Below, piece after piece: positions 8,681 to 19,170 of a DNA stretch of 64,000 bases. Each line of letters opens with the position of its first letter. Within the stretch, counting starts at the first letter, position 1. Source of the DNA: Topomyia yanbarensis (taxonomy: Eukaryota > Arthropoda > Insecta > Diptera > Culicidae); assembly GCF_030247195.1 (NCBI RefSeq), contig NC_080671.1, positions 73,221,412-73,285,411 of the forward strand, given 5' to 3'. The notes beneath the pieces are model-generated. The model was not told the origin of the DNA. It did not search any database and was given only the letters and a program-made list of their open reading frames with translations. Made by a program: the position numbers and the translations under genes.

Positions 8681-9039
8681 AGCGTTTTCTTTTTTATTCA
8701 TTCCATTTATTTTGTTAATCTTATTCATTTTTCAAATATCTTATTTCAGTTATCTGTTTTTGAAATTATTCATTTTTTAAGGTTTTAACTATTGTGACTT
8801 TGAAAAAGAATTTCCTAACACAGAATCGTCTAAATTGCTACTGAAAATTTTGTGATACCAAAATTCGGAGAATATGAAAATATCAATACTTGAAACATAG
8901 TTTTCTAGGTTTTAGTTCTGGGGAGGGAAAAAATGTTTTCCCGATACATGTCGCTGCTAGTGACCGCGGATTTCTCTGCTTTTCAACATGTATTCACTGG
9001 AGAGGGTAAATTGTTTGTGAATATACCAAATGTGTCATC
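8681..9039. other. AT-rich sequence, no gene
   Basis: Nothing recognisable. It separates the 9-bp array from the GCCTAACG repeat cluster. Confidence 0.4.
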
Positions 9040-9355
9040 ATGTAACGTTCACTATGGGCAAAGCAATTTGCAAGAATTGACCAAACATAATAGACGATTA
9101 GCATAATGTACGTTTCGCATAATGGAGATCAAATTAAAGTTGCAAATATTGACCACCCGATGCCATTGCTGTCTAAAAATGAGATAAACATCATCACAAT
9201 AATGCCTAACGTCGATCATGCCTAAAATATATTATGCCTAACGTCCATTATGCCTTACGTCATTAAGCCTAACGACCATTATGCTTAACGTACATATGCC
9301 AAACGTATTTATGCCAAACGAATTTATGCCAAACGTATTAATGCCTAATGGGGTA
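9040..9355 (+). repeat. Degenerate ~18-20-bp repeats around ATTATGCCTAACG
   Basis: At least nine variants of 'ttatgcctaacg' or 'tatgccaaacg' follow each other, most densely at 9200-9345, alternating GCCTAACG and GCCAAACG cores. The same motif occurs on the opposite strand at about 27910-28000 ('ggcataatggatgttaggc'). This suggests a dispersed repeat family and not a single local array. Confidence 0.7.
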
Positions 9356-9800
9356 CACCCCTCAAATAACATTATTTTTTCATGTCGATCATCTGAGCGG
9401 TATGCTCCGCCTGTCTTTGCAGGCAATTTCGCTCACAAGTTTATGATGTGGCAAGGCATTTGAAGTTGTGAAAGGATCATCAAGATACTGTTCGCTGATG
9501 TGAATACGAATGGACAATTTCACATGAGGGACTGTTACCATAAAAGATTTTTTCATTCAATAACACAAGGTTCTGGTTTGATTTTACTAACTATCATTAC
9601 AGTCAAAATGCCTTCGAATAAACAAAATACTGGCTGACTTATTGATAAAGTATCAATCCACTAATTTGTCTAAATTTATGACCTATCGAAAATTTCGGGC
9701 AATTCCCGCATTTGAATTAAAGAAATGCGGGAAAATGATAAATCTTTGATTTGAGGAAGTGAAAATAAGACGGTCGTAAAAGAGAAATTCCACGAAGATG
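9356..9800. other. Unique-looking AT-rich sequence, no gene
   Basis: Short open frames on both strands only, with no motif support. Confidence 0.4.
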
Positions 9801-10440
9801 GAATGATGGACAAACGCGAATAATTTCTAAAAAGGTCATAATAAAACAAAAGAATTGTGTTGTTAAAACGAAATTTGAAATATCTCGAGAACTACTACAT
9901 TTCAGAAAATTTTTGATATTATCATTTTGATTCAAAATAGCGTTTAAAATCATATTCAAAAAGAAAATTGTATTTTTTACTGTAAATAGTATGAATTATA
10001 AAAATATGTCAAAAGTTGTTGTTAGGAAAACTTTTTTATTGAAAGCTTTTCCATGATCCAAATACACTGATAAAGTTTCTTTTACGTCCTTAAAACGATA
10101 AACATTAGATTTTTGACATTTTATGATGGGGTAACGCGAATAACTTTTAAAAAGGACATAATCACACGAATTAACTGTTTTTGTTGGAACAAAATTCCAA
10201 ATATCTCGAAAACTATCGCATTTTAGAAGATTTTTGTTAAGTACATTTTAATTTCAAATAAGATTAAGAATTATGTTCTGTAATAAAATTACAGTTTTGT
10301 ATGGCAATTAGTATGAAATTTAAAAACATGTGTAAAGTTATTGTTAGAAAAACTTTTTTACCGATAAGTTCTCTATCATAAAATCACACTCAAAATATTT
10401 CTTTTCTCTTTAGGTTTTTGTTTCTAAAATATAAAAAATT
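9801..10440 (+). repeat. Two diverged ~320-bp tandem units
   Basis: 'aacgcgaataatttctaaaaa' at 9813 recurs as 'aacgcgaataacttttaaaaa' at 10133, exactly 320 bp later. Other landmarks keep the same spacing: ATATCTCGA..ACTA, AGTATGAA, and GTTGTTAG/ATTGTTAG with AAAACTTTTTTA. Divergence is substantial, so the duplication is old. Confidence 0.75.
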
Positions 10441-12575
10441 AGAAAAAATTGGTTTATTACAATTTAAATTTTTAATACAAATTTTTGTTTTTGTGAAAAA
10501 TGACACAACATTTTTTTCAGTGTATATTTTTTTGCACATAAATATTAATTCTTTCAAACTCGTTCTCAGAAAGTTTTGCCGTATAAAATACAGTAATCGA
10601 ACAAAAAAAATTGAAATTATTGCACGTACAAATGTTTATGCCCTTTTGAAAAATTGCTCTTGTATCAAAATATTGCAATTGTTGGAGAAAATGGAGATTC
10701 ATAAACCGAACACAACTTCAAAGTTTCGTTCGAATCGACGATGGTCATATTTTGTGGTCGGTCGGTTTCTCGCGAAATCTCTTAAAAGTACTACTGTGCA
10801 AAAGATGAGGTATTCAGCAAAATGTTAAAATATCTAGAAAAACAACAAAATTATACACTAAATATTTTTGTACGTTATTTTCTCTTGCATATTTTGTTAG
10901 GCAAAATTCTAAACCGAACTGACCTTTCCATCAGGGGACAAATTAACACCACTTAGATCTAGTCGCGGATTTCCTTCGACTAATTGCGTTGACCGCCTCA
11001 AATGTCTCAGAGCCGATACTACGATTGACAGCATTTTAGCAGTAGACATCGGCGCAAATAGAACACAAAACTGTCACAGAACCTTTCGACAGACAGGTAT
11101 GATCTTTTTTTGACAACTCCACCACATCCTAAATTCGTTATTTGCCTAACCGTGCCAATCATAGTTCATCTAGGCTGAGGATGGATGCTTTGCCCAAAAT
11201 CCATGAGCACAAATCGCACAAAGTGACAGCGACCGGATAGCAGCAGACAACTTTATCAATTATTCAGAGTGATTACTACCAAAACTGCCAGGCGTGTCAG
11301 CCAAGCCGCCTATTCTTTCCACATCGGCATTGGCTGTCAAAGTTGCAGCACACCGAAATGATACCCATGAAAAGTAGATGCTCATTTTTATGAAATATGT
11401 AATAGCCGTGAAAGTTGTTCTATTGCAGCACCAGCGTTGCATTTGCTGATCCGGCTTTATCTTCCGTGGAAAACTTGGCAAGCCTGCTGGATGGAGTTTT
11501 TTTTTTGTTTTTTTTCCCTACTGCTTCCCCTATCCAATCCGCCTCCCGAACTTCCCAAGGGGGATCTACCGAACAGCAGCAGGAAGTGGTGGTTCGCAGC
11601 AGACGAAAGGTGGCTTCGTAGTTCAATTTTCTGTAACTACATTTGACTCACTGCTGAAAGCATTTTTCTGTGCTTGTTCTTGTTAGTCTCCGAGGCGGAC
11701 GTTCTGTTTGCTGCATCAGACTACTGCGGGCTGTAGCGACCGACGTGACAACATTTCCATCGGGAACCGAGTTTTCACAGCACTACTCTGTGGTAGCAGT
11801 CGTCGAGGCTGGCAAACTTGTGAACTTGTAACCAACTCAACGAACGCGTGGGGGGAGGGGTTGGTTTTTTTTGTGTCATCCACTCAACTGCTAATGCCTA
11901 TGTATGTATGTGTGTGTATGTGTGTGGTTGTTTCATCTCGCCCGTGGTGCATTCTTTGCATGCAGTTGCTTTCGCTCTCAGTGATGCGTTTTGTTGTGTC
12001 GTTTCCTGTTGGCTGGGGACCATGTTTATGTTGTCATCAGTTTTATTTCGGTACGAAAGACCATACAACAAACTCCGGCGGGTTGGCATACAACTGTTTC
12101 CGGTTGGTTAAGCTGGAGCCGCCAATATTTACGTTCGAGTGACAGAGTATGGCAGTTAACTTGCGAGTGTACACATTACGAATTTAGATGTATGGTACAG
12201 AGTCGGGTTGTTTTTAAAATTCTCAGTACAAGTTTCTTGCGAGGTTCATATAACGTGACACCAAGTGCAACTAGGTGGAATCTCGTTTGGTTTGCTTGGA
12301 ATGAGCTTACCTTTGCCTTTATCAAGTACAACCGTATTGATATAATTTCAAAATGTGAACTACAATCAGGTATTAATCACAAGTATGAATAAAATCGAAT
12401 ATTTTCAATTTCTCACAAAAAATCTATCACTCACAGAACTTTTTCGGATAAATATGGAAGAATATTTTTCACTCCGCCGAAGAATAAGGTTATGAGCTTT
12501 GCGACGTATTCCTTTTGAGTCCGCTGTCTTACTGGCGCAATTCTACTTTATTTTCTGTTTTATTGCCAATGGAGT
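10441..12575. other. Non-coding sequence with a GC-richer patch, no supported gene
   Basis: Mostly AT-rich. Between about 11,400 and 12,200 the base composition is more balanced and open frames up to 144 residues overlap on several frames and both strands. None shows a domain, and they overlap one another, so I do not call a gene. The patch could be an untranslated or regulatory exon of an unseen gene. A short TG-rich run lies at 11,900-11,930. Confidence 0.35.
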
Positions 12576-13236
12576 GGATATTTTGACACTTTTAGGTGTT
12601 TCCACGAGAATAAAAACAATATCTTTTTAACAACATTCAATTAGCTAGAGATTACTGAGTAGGGAAAGTTATGAAAACTTTAGAGCCATAGTACTCAAGT
12701 AAGAGCAGGGATGTGGAAAAGTAGAAGTGGCAGGGTCATTCGAAACGGGTTTAAAATCATACAGATTAATCTTATGTATTCTGCTGGCAGGAGTCGAGCT
12801 TAGGCAAGGTTACTACGTATCACTCGAGTCTACCAACATGTCATCCGGCAATAACAGACTTGTCCTTCTTGCACATGAGAACCGACAAAAGAGAAGCCAC
12901 TACTGAAAACCTGTCGACGATTCACAACATTAATGAAAATCTTTTGCTGAAGGTTTTTACTCGGCAAGACCATTCCGAAAATTCCCCTATTGCATGGGTT
13001 GTAGCAAATTTCGCTAAACCGGAAGTCGCCATTTTGGATTTCAAAATGGCGTCAAAAATCTATTTCTGGCATCCACTCAACAAGACCATTCCGAAAGTAC
13101 CCTTATTGTTGAGGGTTTCCAGACCCGTCTCTTCCATCTTTCCGAAAATCTTCTAAGTCTAAGCATTCAAAAGGACTTATCTTTTCGAAATTCGTGCAAA
13201 AAAAGTTTCCTGAAATATCGTAAGTCTTTTACTGCG
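12576..13236. other. Dispersed-repeat sequence with an ATGGCG hairpin, no gene
   Basis: Positions 12,590-12,850 resemble 49,330-49,600 in the same orientation (for example GCCATAGTACTCAAG against GTCATAGTACTCAAG). At about 13,026-13,051 'cgccattttggatttcaaaatggcg' is a near-perfect hairpin. 'caagaccattccgaaa' occurs twice, at about 12,966 and 13,080. Confidence 0.45.
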
Positions 13237-13378
13237 GGTATCTTTACACGGATTTTCGAATTAACGAGGTTTTTACGCGAATTTTCAAATTAACGCATTT
13301 TTCTACGCGGATTTACCAATTAACGAGTTTTTTACCCGGATTTACCAATTAACGCGGTTTTTTCACGCGGATTTTTTT
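13237..13378 (+). repeat. ~35-bp tandem repeats, AATTAACG-TTTTTACGCGGATTT type
   Basis: About four imperfect units alternate 'caattaacg' and 'acgcggattt' with T-runs between them. The array ends 40 bp before the left end of the 1.7-kb TIR element. Confidence 0.75.
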
Positions 13379-13415
13379 TTCCGCTGTGCGTATCTTCTGC
13401 GTAAAAAAACCTGGG

Positions 13416-15108
13416 TGCGCGGAAAAAAATTGTTCCCAAAATCGTGAATAAAGTGCCATGAATTCCGGAAAAATCACGTTTTTACGTTACGAAAACAGGA
13501 CCATGAACAAAAATCATGGCTTTTATAACTATGTTCTATTTCTATTCAGTAACACCCGCATAACGCTTTCATTAGTGGAAATATTTGTTTTTGTTTTGTG
13601 AACTCCAGTCACGGTTCCCGCCAAATTATTTCTAACTCGATTCTCAGTACGCGAACTAGTTCACAACTTCATGAACATTATTCATAAAACCAAAGGTTGA
13701 ATCATGATTTTTTTCCATAGATATAGGAACATTAGTTCTCAAAATCAAAATATTGTAGCTATTTTTTCGTGAACTATTTCACGAAATGCAGAATTTTATT
13801 CATGAATCCGTTCAATCCTTGTGAACTAATTCATGATCCCTAATATATTAGTCACGATCCAATATCCGTGCTCGTGAAATAGTTCACGAAATCATGAAGT
13901 ATTATTCATGTATTCGTGAACTGGTTCATGATACCTAGTATAAGTCACAACTTATCATGCGTTATCGTGAAAAACTTCAGGAAATTATTCACGTATTCGT
14001 GAACTATATCATGATTCCTAGTACATGATTTACAATCTATCTAGTATCTACTTGCGTTCTTGTGATATTTAGAAGTTATCCCCAATCATTTACAATATCA
14101 TGCAACATGGTAATGAAATTTTTACGTGAACTCTTTCACAAAATTTGGAGTATTATTCGTGGAATCATTTTTGTTCCATGCACTTTTTCATGAAATACCC
14201 AGCTACTAGAGACCAGTAAAAGGTACAAGCAGTAGATATAAAAAAAATTATTAGGACCTCGAACATAGTTATTCATTTGATAAGGTTCATTGTGATGTCC
14301 GGACAGAAAACGAAATCTGCACTGAGAATCCCATATAGTTTGCGTGATATAGTTCATAGAACCAGATATCGCGAATGAGTCTTATTTTAATGATCCAGTT
14401 CATATTGTCATGTTATTCCGCACAAAAACCGTTAGTAACCAAAATATAATAGACCACGATAAGGCGAAGAGAATTTACGAATACCATGATAAAACTGCTG
14501 ATAGCATGAACATTAGTTACATTACTCTTGGAAAGTAAGTTCTAGCATAAAATATCATGATAACATGAACAGAAATTACGAAAATTGTGACTAGGATCCT
14601 GAAATCATGAACACAAATTACACAACTAGTGACAAAAATATTTTAAATCGTGACAAAGATCCTGAAATCATGAACATGAATCACTCTGCTCATGACTAAA
14701 ATATCACGATAATGTGAATAGAAATTGCGAACATCGCTACTAAGATCTTGAAATGATGAACTTTGATCCAGCTAAGGTCATGAGAATTCACAAGAATCGC
14801 AAATAACCTCATGAAATCATGAATAACGTTTGACTGTCGACTGTGTATCCCCACATCATGAACAAGAATCTTGACAAAAACTAAACATGTCCAGGTAACA
14901 ACAACGGTAACCCAACCAAACATTCTAATGTAACGCCATGTATATATTCGGGGTGAATTGGTTTATAGAAACACACAAATAGTTTCATGAATACAAGGTG
15001 TATTATTCATAATTTTAGGAACTTGGTCACGGTTTTCGTAAATTGTTCAGTTCACGAAATCGTGACCTTTTGTTCATGAATTTTTGAACGGATTTTTTTC
15101 AGTGTGTA
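13416..15108 (+). mobile_element. Non-autonomous TIR element, copy 1 (1.7 kb)
   Basis: The ends are inverted and similar: GCGCGGAAAAAAATTGTTCC on the left and, read inward from the right, TACACACTGAAAAAAATCCG. The whole element recurs inverted at 47,196-49,187, where both ends read TACACGGAAAAAAT. The interior is a degenerate array of palindromic blocks alternating ATCATGAAC and TTCACGAA, with no transposase. The TA at the ends suggests a TA target site. Superfamily is unknown. Confidence 0.75.
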
Positions 15109-16100
15109 AAACAAAGTCAGCTTAAAAAATGGGAACGCTACTTTGGCTTGCCATATCCTAGCTGTTTGTACACCGATTTCAAATTTTTTTCACCATTGGA
15201 AAGGAATATCTTTTACAAAAACGTTGTTAAAAAATAATGGAAAACAAATTTGAATATCCGATGTAATTGTGAAAAACAGTAATTGAAAGTCAGTCAGGGA
15301 TGCCAACGGTACCGGTAAACTACATTTTTTCGGTATATTTACATTTGCACAAGCCGTACAGCCTGATACAGCGACGCATCACTACCGCTCTTGCCAGAAC
15401 GGTAGCCAAACCGAGTACATTTTCCCGTACAGCAGTAGAATACATTTTTGTTTTGCTGCTGTACTCCGACTGCTCGGCGAGAGTGTGGCGTAGTAAAGTT
15501 TGTTCTCTCCCTTTGTACACTTTTCTCTGCATAGTCAAAGGGAGAGACCCGCACACGAAAGCGTTAATGCCGGTCGTGGCGTAAACGAACCGCATTCATT
15601 GTCGTCGTTTGTGATTAAATATATTGAATAGATTAAAAATATTAAAAAGTGTAAAATATGGAAAGAGAAGCTGTGCCGCTATGACTAACATATAATGATC
15701 ATGGGCATTCGCATTAACAACCTTTTTGATATCATGCAGCGAGCTTTATGTATTGTTGAGCACTTTATCAGTTAATCCAAATAAAGCATCAATTGTGTTT
15801 TTCTTGCAACGAAAGAGTACGATCGGAGCTCGTCTGTTGCAGTTCTGTTGCTCGGAAATCATTATCGCTGATCAAGCTTAGTACGTTGGGGTAATCTTTG
15901 ACTCAAAAAAATCATTGATTTGCTCAGATCGATTTCAGAATATTGAGAGCTCACGTGACCTTCGGCCACTGCGGATAAGCTTTCGGCAAATCATGAGGAC
16001 TCAAACCCAACTTCATCCATTGGATCTACACGACGATTGCAACTGACACACCTACATAAGTTCATTGTGTGGTGATAGAGGGCAGAAGTCACCATAATCC
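15109..16100. other. Non-coding sequence, no supported gene
   Basis: A more GC-rich patch at about 15,300-15,600 is open on both strands (94 and 91 residues), which marks a compositional effect and not coding. The rest is AT-rich and featureless. Confidence 0.35.
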
Positions 16101-16460
16101 AGACAAGGTCAAACTATTCACAGAGGATGATCCTGATGGCGATGATAGTATACCAATCCCACTCGCTTGGTAGATACTACCGTATTTCAAGCGGAAATCA
16201 TCGCGATTTTGTATAGAGCACAATCGGAGTTTCAACAGGCAATTTGCGGGAAAAATACATTGTTACTCTGACAGTCCAGCTGCCCTAAAGCATGTAGTTC
16301 GGCAGGTTCGAGATCGAAATTAGTAACTGCCTGTTCAACTCAAATCGCAGAGCTCAGCATTAACACCTTTTATATGTATTTGGTCATTCCGGTATTACGG
16401 TATACAGACGAATTGGCTAGAATAGGCGCTGTGACTGACTTCGTTAAGTCAGATAAAGCA
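16101..16460 (+). pseudogene. RNase H domain relic of a non-LTR retrotransposon
   Basis: Fragments in shifting frames line up in the order of a retroelement RNase H. They are an LFTE-like start near 16,110, VFQAEIIAILYRA at 16,192-16,230 (the catalytic Glu), YSDSPAALKHV near 16,267-16,300 (the catalytic Asp), GHSGI near 16,384 (the His loop) and DELARIGA near 16,408-16,435 (the last Asp). At least three frame changes separate them. No reverse transcriptase is recognisable upstream. The motif wording recalls the insect LOA, Outcast or R1-type LINEs more than the intact I element at the left end, but this is from memory. The piece is dead. Confidence 0.7.
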
Positions 16461-16589
16461 CAAGATTCGCTCGTGGGATACATCCGAACATGCCAAGCAT
16501 TGATTTAACTTTCACACTTGCATTCCCACAATTTTTTTCTGTGGAGTTAGTCCAAGAATGTCAAAGAATTTCTTTCATTTTTCGAAGCA

Positions 16590-16690
16590 TACCCAAGTAA
16601 CAATTGAAGTTTTATAGCACGCTACAAGCGCAATATAAGTTTTATCAGTGGCTATAAAACTATCATAAAACCACAATTGTTACTAGGGTA
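16590..16690. mobile_element. ~100-bp MITE with TACCC termini
   Basis: Read inward, the two ends are TACCCAAGTAACAATTGAAG and TACCCTAGTAACAATTGTGG, about 28 bp of near-perfect inverted repeat with TA at both outer edges. Total length is 101 bp and there is no coding capacity. Miniature TA-flanked elements of this kind are usually moved by a transposase encoded elsewhere. Confidence 0.8.
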
Positions 16691-18352
16691 ATTTCAGTAT
16701 TCTAGTGAGAGCTCTGATTGGACTGACTGATTGGCGAACTCAATTATCACTTGGCTACTATTCAGCGTGTTGAGAATTATTGATGTGATCTTTGTGATCT
16801 GATACATAATTGATCCAGTTTTTTTGTTCTCCATACCTAGCCTCTATGTACAGGTAGATAACACTTAAGAATATGTTGAAGAGGTATAGGTTTTATCGGT
16901 AGAGTTCATTATTTCTTCGGAAATAAAGTAGTCAGATTCTTAACCCTTTCGTGTCCAACTTTTTTCTAGTGCATGTAGGGTTTCAAAACTATTTTTTCCT
17001 TGAAATGGTTAGGCCTTTTTTCATAAAGATAGGAGCCTCCCTCGCTGTGCTAGAAGCTACTCAATTTTTACTTTCCAATGCTCACTATAATTCTTCTAGA
17101 ATATATACAATAGTCCACTTGTGTGGAAAACATAGCCAAAGACATTCTAAATTGATAAGTTTTATCAGTTTTTAATAATGTTTCAACATAACGAAGATAT
17201 ATGAAAAATTCAGTTTCCGTCGTCAACGTAAACTGTCCCTGGCAGCACTGCTCCAACGGAATCCAATCAGACTAATTGCAATCAGCTCTAGAGCTGATCC
17301 TTGTAACTGTTAGTACTCAAATGAAAGGCAATAGACACATGTATTAGCCTTATTTGTTTTTGTGAGCACATCTTGCCTCAATCAAAAGTTATAGCTGTTT
17401 AAAAACGTTGTTGTCCACAAACAATATGGGCATGAATGAGTTTACTGTTTTGTGTTGTCATATTTCCTTTCCCTACCGTTATCTTTCACCTCGTTTTCTC
17501 TTTGAACCAGGAAAATGTTGAGACGACATGATATCTCGTGAACCAACTCACAGACCAATCTTCAATTTTGGAATGTTGTTCGTGATTATAAAAACCATAA
17601 CAAAACTCTAAATTAATTGTGATTTTTTTCCTAAAAGTAGTTTTTATAAATGCAAAGAGTTTACCCACCGTAAAAATAAAAACTTTCGTATTAATAAAAA
17701 CACTCGATAGAGTGCCAATTATTTTAAAAAGGAACAATATTTCATGACTTCAAATTTATTTCTAAATTGGAACTTCGGATATCGTGTAAATCGCAACGGG
17801 TTTTCTCAAAAACCCCGTATTCGAGAACATCGTTGGAGTCGTTTGCCTCGTACTTCGAATATGGTCCAGAATGCAAATTAAGCACGAATTTTGAGATTTT
17901 ACTAAAACTGCACAACTTTACCTTATAAAGTCTGTGGAGAAGTTTTCGTTGTTCGTGAGCCCCTTATTTTTAACCATTTTTAACCATTCTAGCTAGAGCC
18001 AAACAACCTTCAGCGAAGTTGTAGAACAACAAATTTTGGAAAAGTTTTCCGAAGACATGTAAGCTCTATCTGTCATATTTTTAATTTTACAACAAATTCA
18101 AAATTGAAGGTTGGGGCGTTTCTTATAAAAACTGTTTTATTCAAATAAATTTTGCGGAATTGATTTAAAACTGAACTAGCCTTCGGACAACTTTAAAGTT
18201 GTTTTAAGACGAATAATTTGTTTCATGGTACCACATATCTAACTATTCTCCCTCAAAAGTTATGAGCACTTTTTTGTCAAAAATGGGGTTCTTTGGATCA
18301 ACAATATCACCTATTGGGGCAAACAAAAGGTAATTATTTTCCAACTATAAAT
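16691..18352. other. AT-rich non-coding sequence, no gene
   Basis: Short open frames only. The last ~300 bp resemble sequence near 22,140-22,500 and 39,460-39,720 (a drifting GTTTCTTATAAAA, AACTTTTGCAGTTTT and GAACCT...CTCGTTA order), suggesting an old dispersed repeat family. Confidence 0.4.
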
Positions 18353-18600
18353 GGTCGGTGTTAAGTCAGACCGGACTAAATCGCAAAACATCGAAAAATG
18401 AGATATTGATAACACTGAATAAAGAATTTCGTCAACTATATTCGACTTTTGCCAGATTTGAAATATATAATAATAAACAAGAATTATGGCAAAAACTAAT
18501 TTCCAATCATAATGTAAAGGATGCTGCGATTCAAACTTTAAACTTGTTTTTCTCGAAATCATTATTTTGTCACTTAGTCCAGTCTGACTTAACACCGACC
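18353..18600. mobile_element. 248-bp MITE with GGTCGGTGTTAAGTCAGA termini
   Basis: The left end GGTCGGTGTTAAGTCAGACC matches the inverted right end with one difference, and the similarity extends to about 29 bp (GGACTAA). AAAT flanks it at 18,349-18,352 and 18,601-18,604, a candidate 4-bp target-site duplication. The open frames crossing it on both strands are by-products of the inverted ends. Confidence 0.8.
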
Positions 18601-19170
18601 AAATAAGGTCACGATTAGAGTTATAATGGAGCAAAAGATGGCGAAGACGATATTTTTTTTTAATTTTATAAAATTGATTTAAAAAATCAGTTTTCGATTT
18701 ATTACGTGCTTCTATCTTTTGAATGATAGAAGTCAGAGTTTTAATGTGCAACAAGATGTCTACTAAATCTTTATGTTTGTCTTCAAAAACTCCAAAAAAC
18801 CTGAAAAAGTTATATTACAAATTTAGTTTTTCATGAATTGACCCATTGTAATAAGTTTAAATTACTTTCACGGTGAACAATATAAACAAAAAGTTTCGTT
18901 TTCATGATAAAATATTGCACTTTACAATACTTTTCCATTATTTTAAATATTGGGTACGGTGGTTCCAATTTTTTTGAAATCAGAAAATTTGCTTTTGAAC
19001 TAGAATATTTCTAACGGTTTCCATATAGGGGTTCCGTTTAAAAAATTTCTGCCGGAATTTAACCCGACTTCTGAATGTAAATATCAGCCTTTGTACTGAA
19101 TAAAAAAAAAAAAATTATTCCGCTATCTGATTGGTAATATGTACAACAATTTTGCATAAAATTCCGTAGA
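18601..19170. other. AT-rich sequence between MITE and foldback, no gene
   Basis: No coding or repeat signal that I can support beyond AT-richness and a 13-nt A-run near 19,102. Confidence 0.4.

Noticed and set aside
8266..8788. Open frames of 97 and 158 residues made of Phe-Ile-Leu and Tyr-Leu-Phe repeats
   Set aside because: They are translations of the 9-bp simple repeat, whose period is divisible by three and which happens to lack forward stops.
8001..10440. A CRISPR-like array, given regularly spaced repeats in this region
   Set aside because: The repeats are degenerate, contiguous or of 192 and 320 bp period, with no unique spacers and no cas genes, in a eukaryotic transposon setting.
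15300..15595. Overlapping 94- and 91-residue frames on opposite strands
   Set aside because: Open frames in both directions over the same 290 bp without motifs point to base composition and not coding.
18311..18754. A 147-residue minus-strand protein
   Set aside because: It spans the inverted ends of the 248-bp MITE. Repeated residues at both ends reflect the TIRs.
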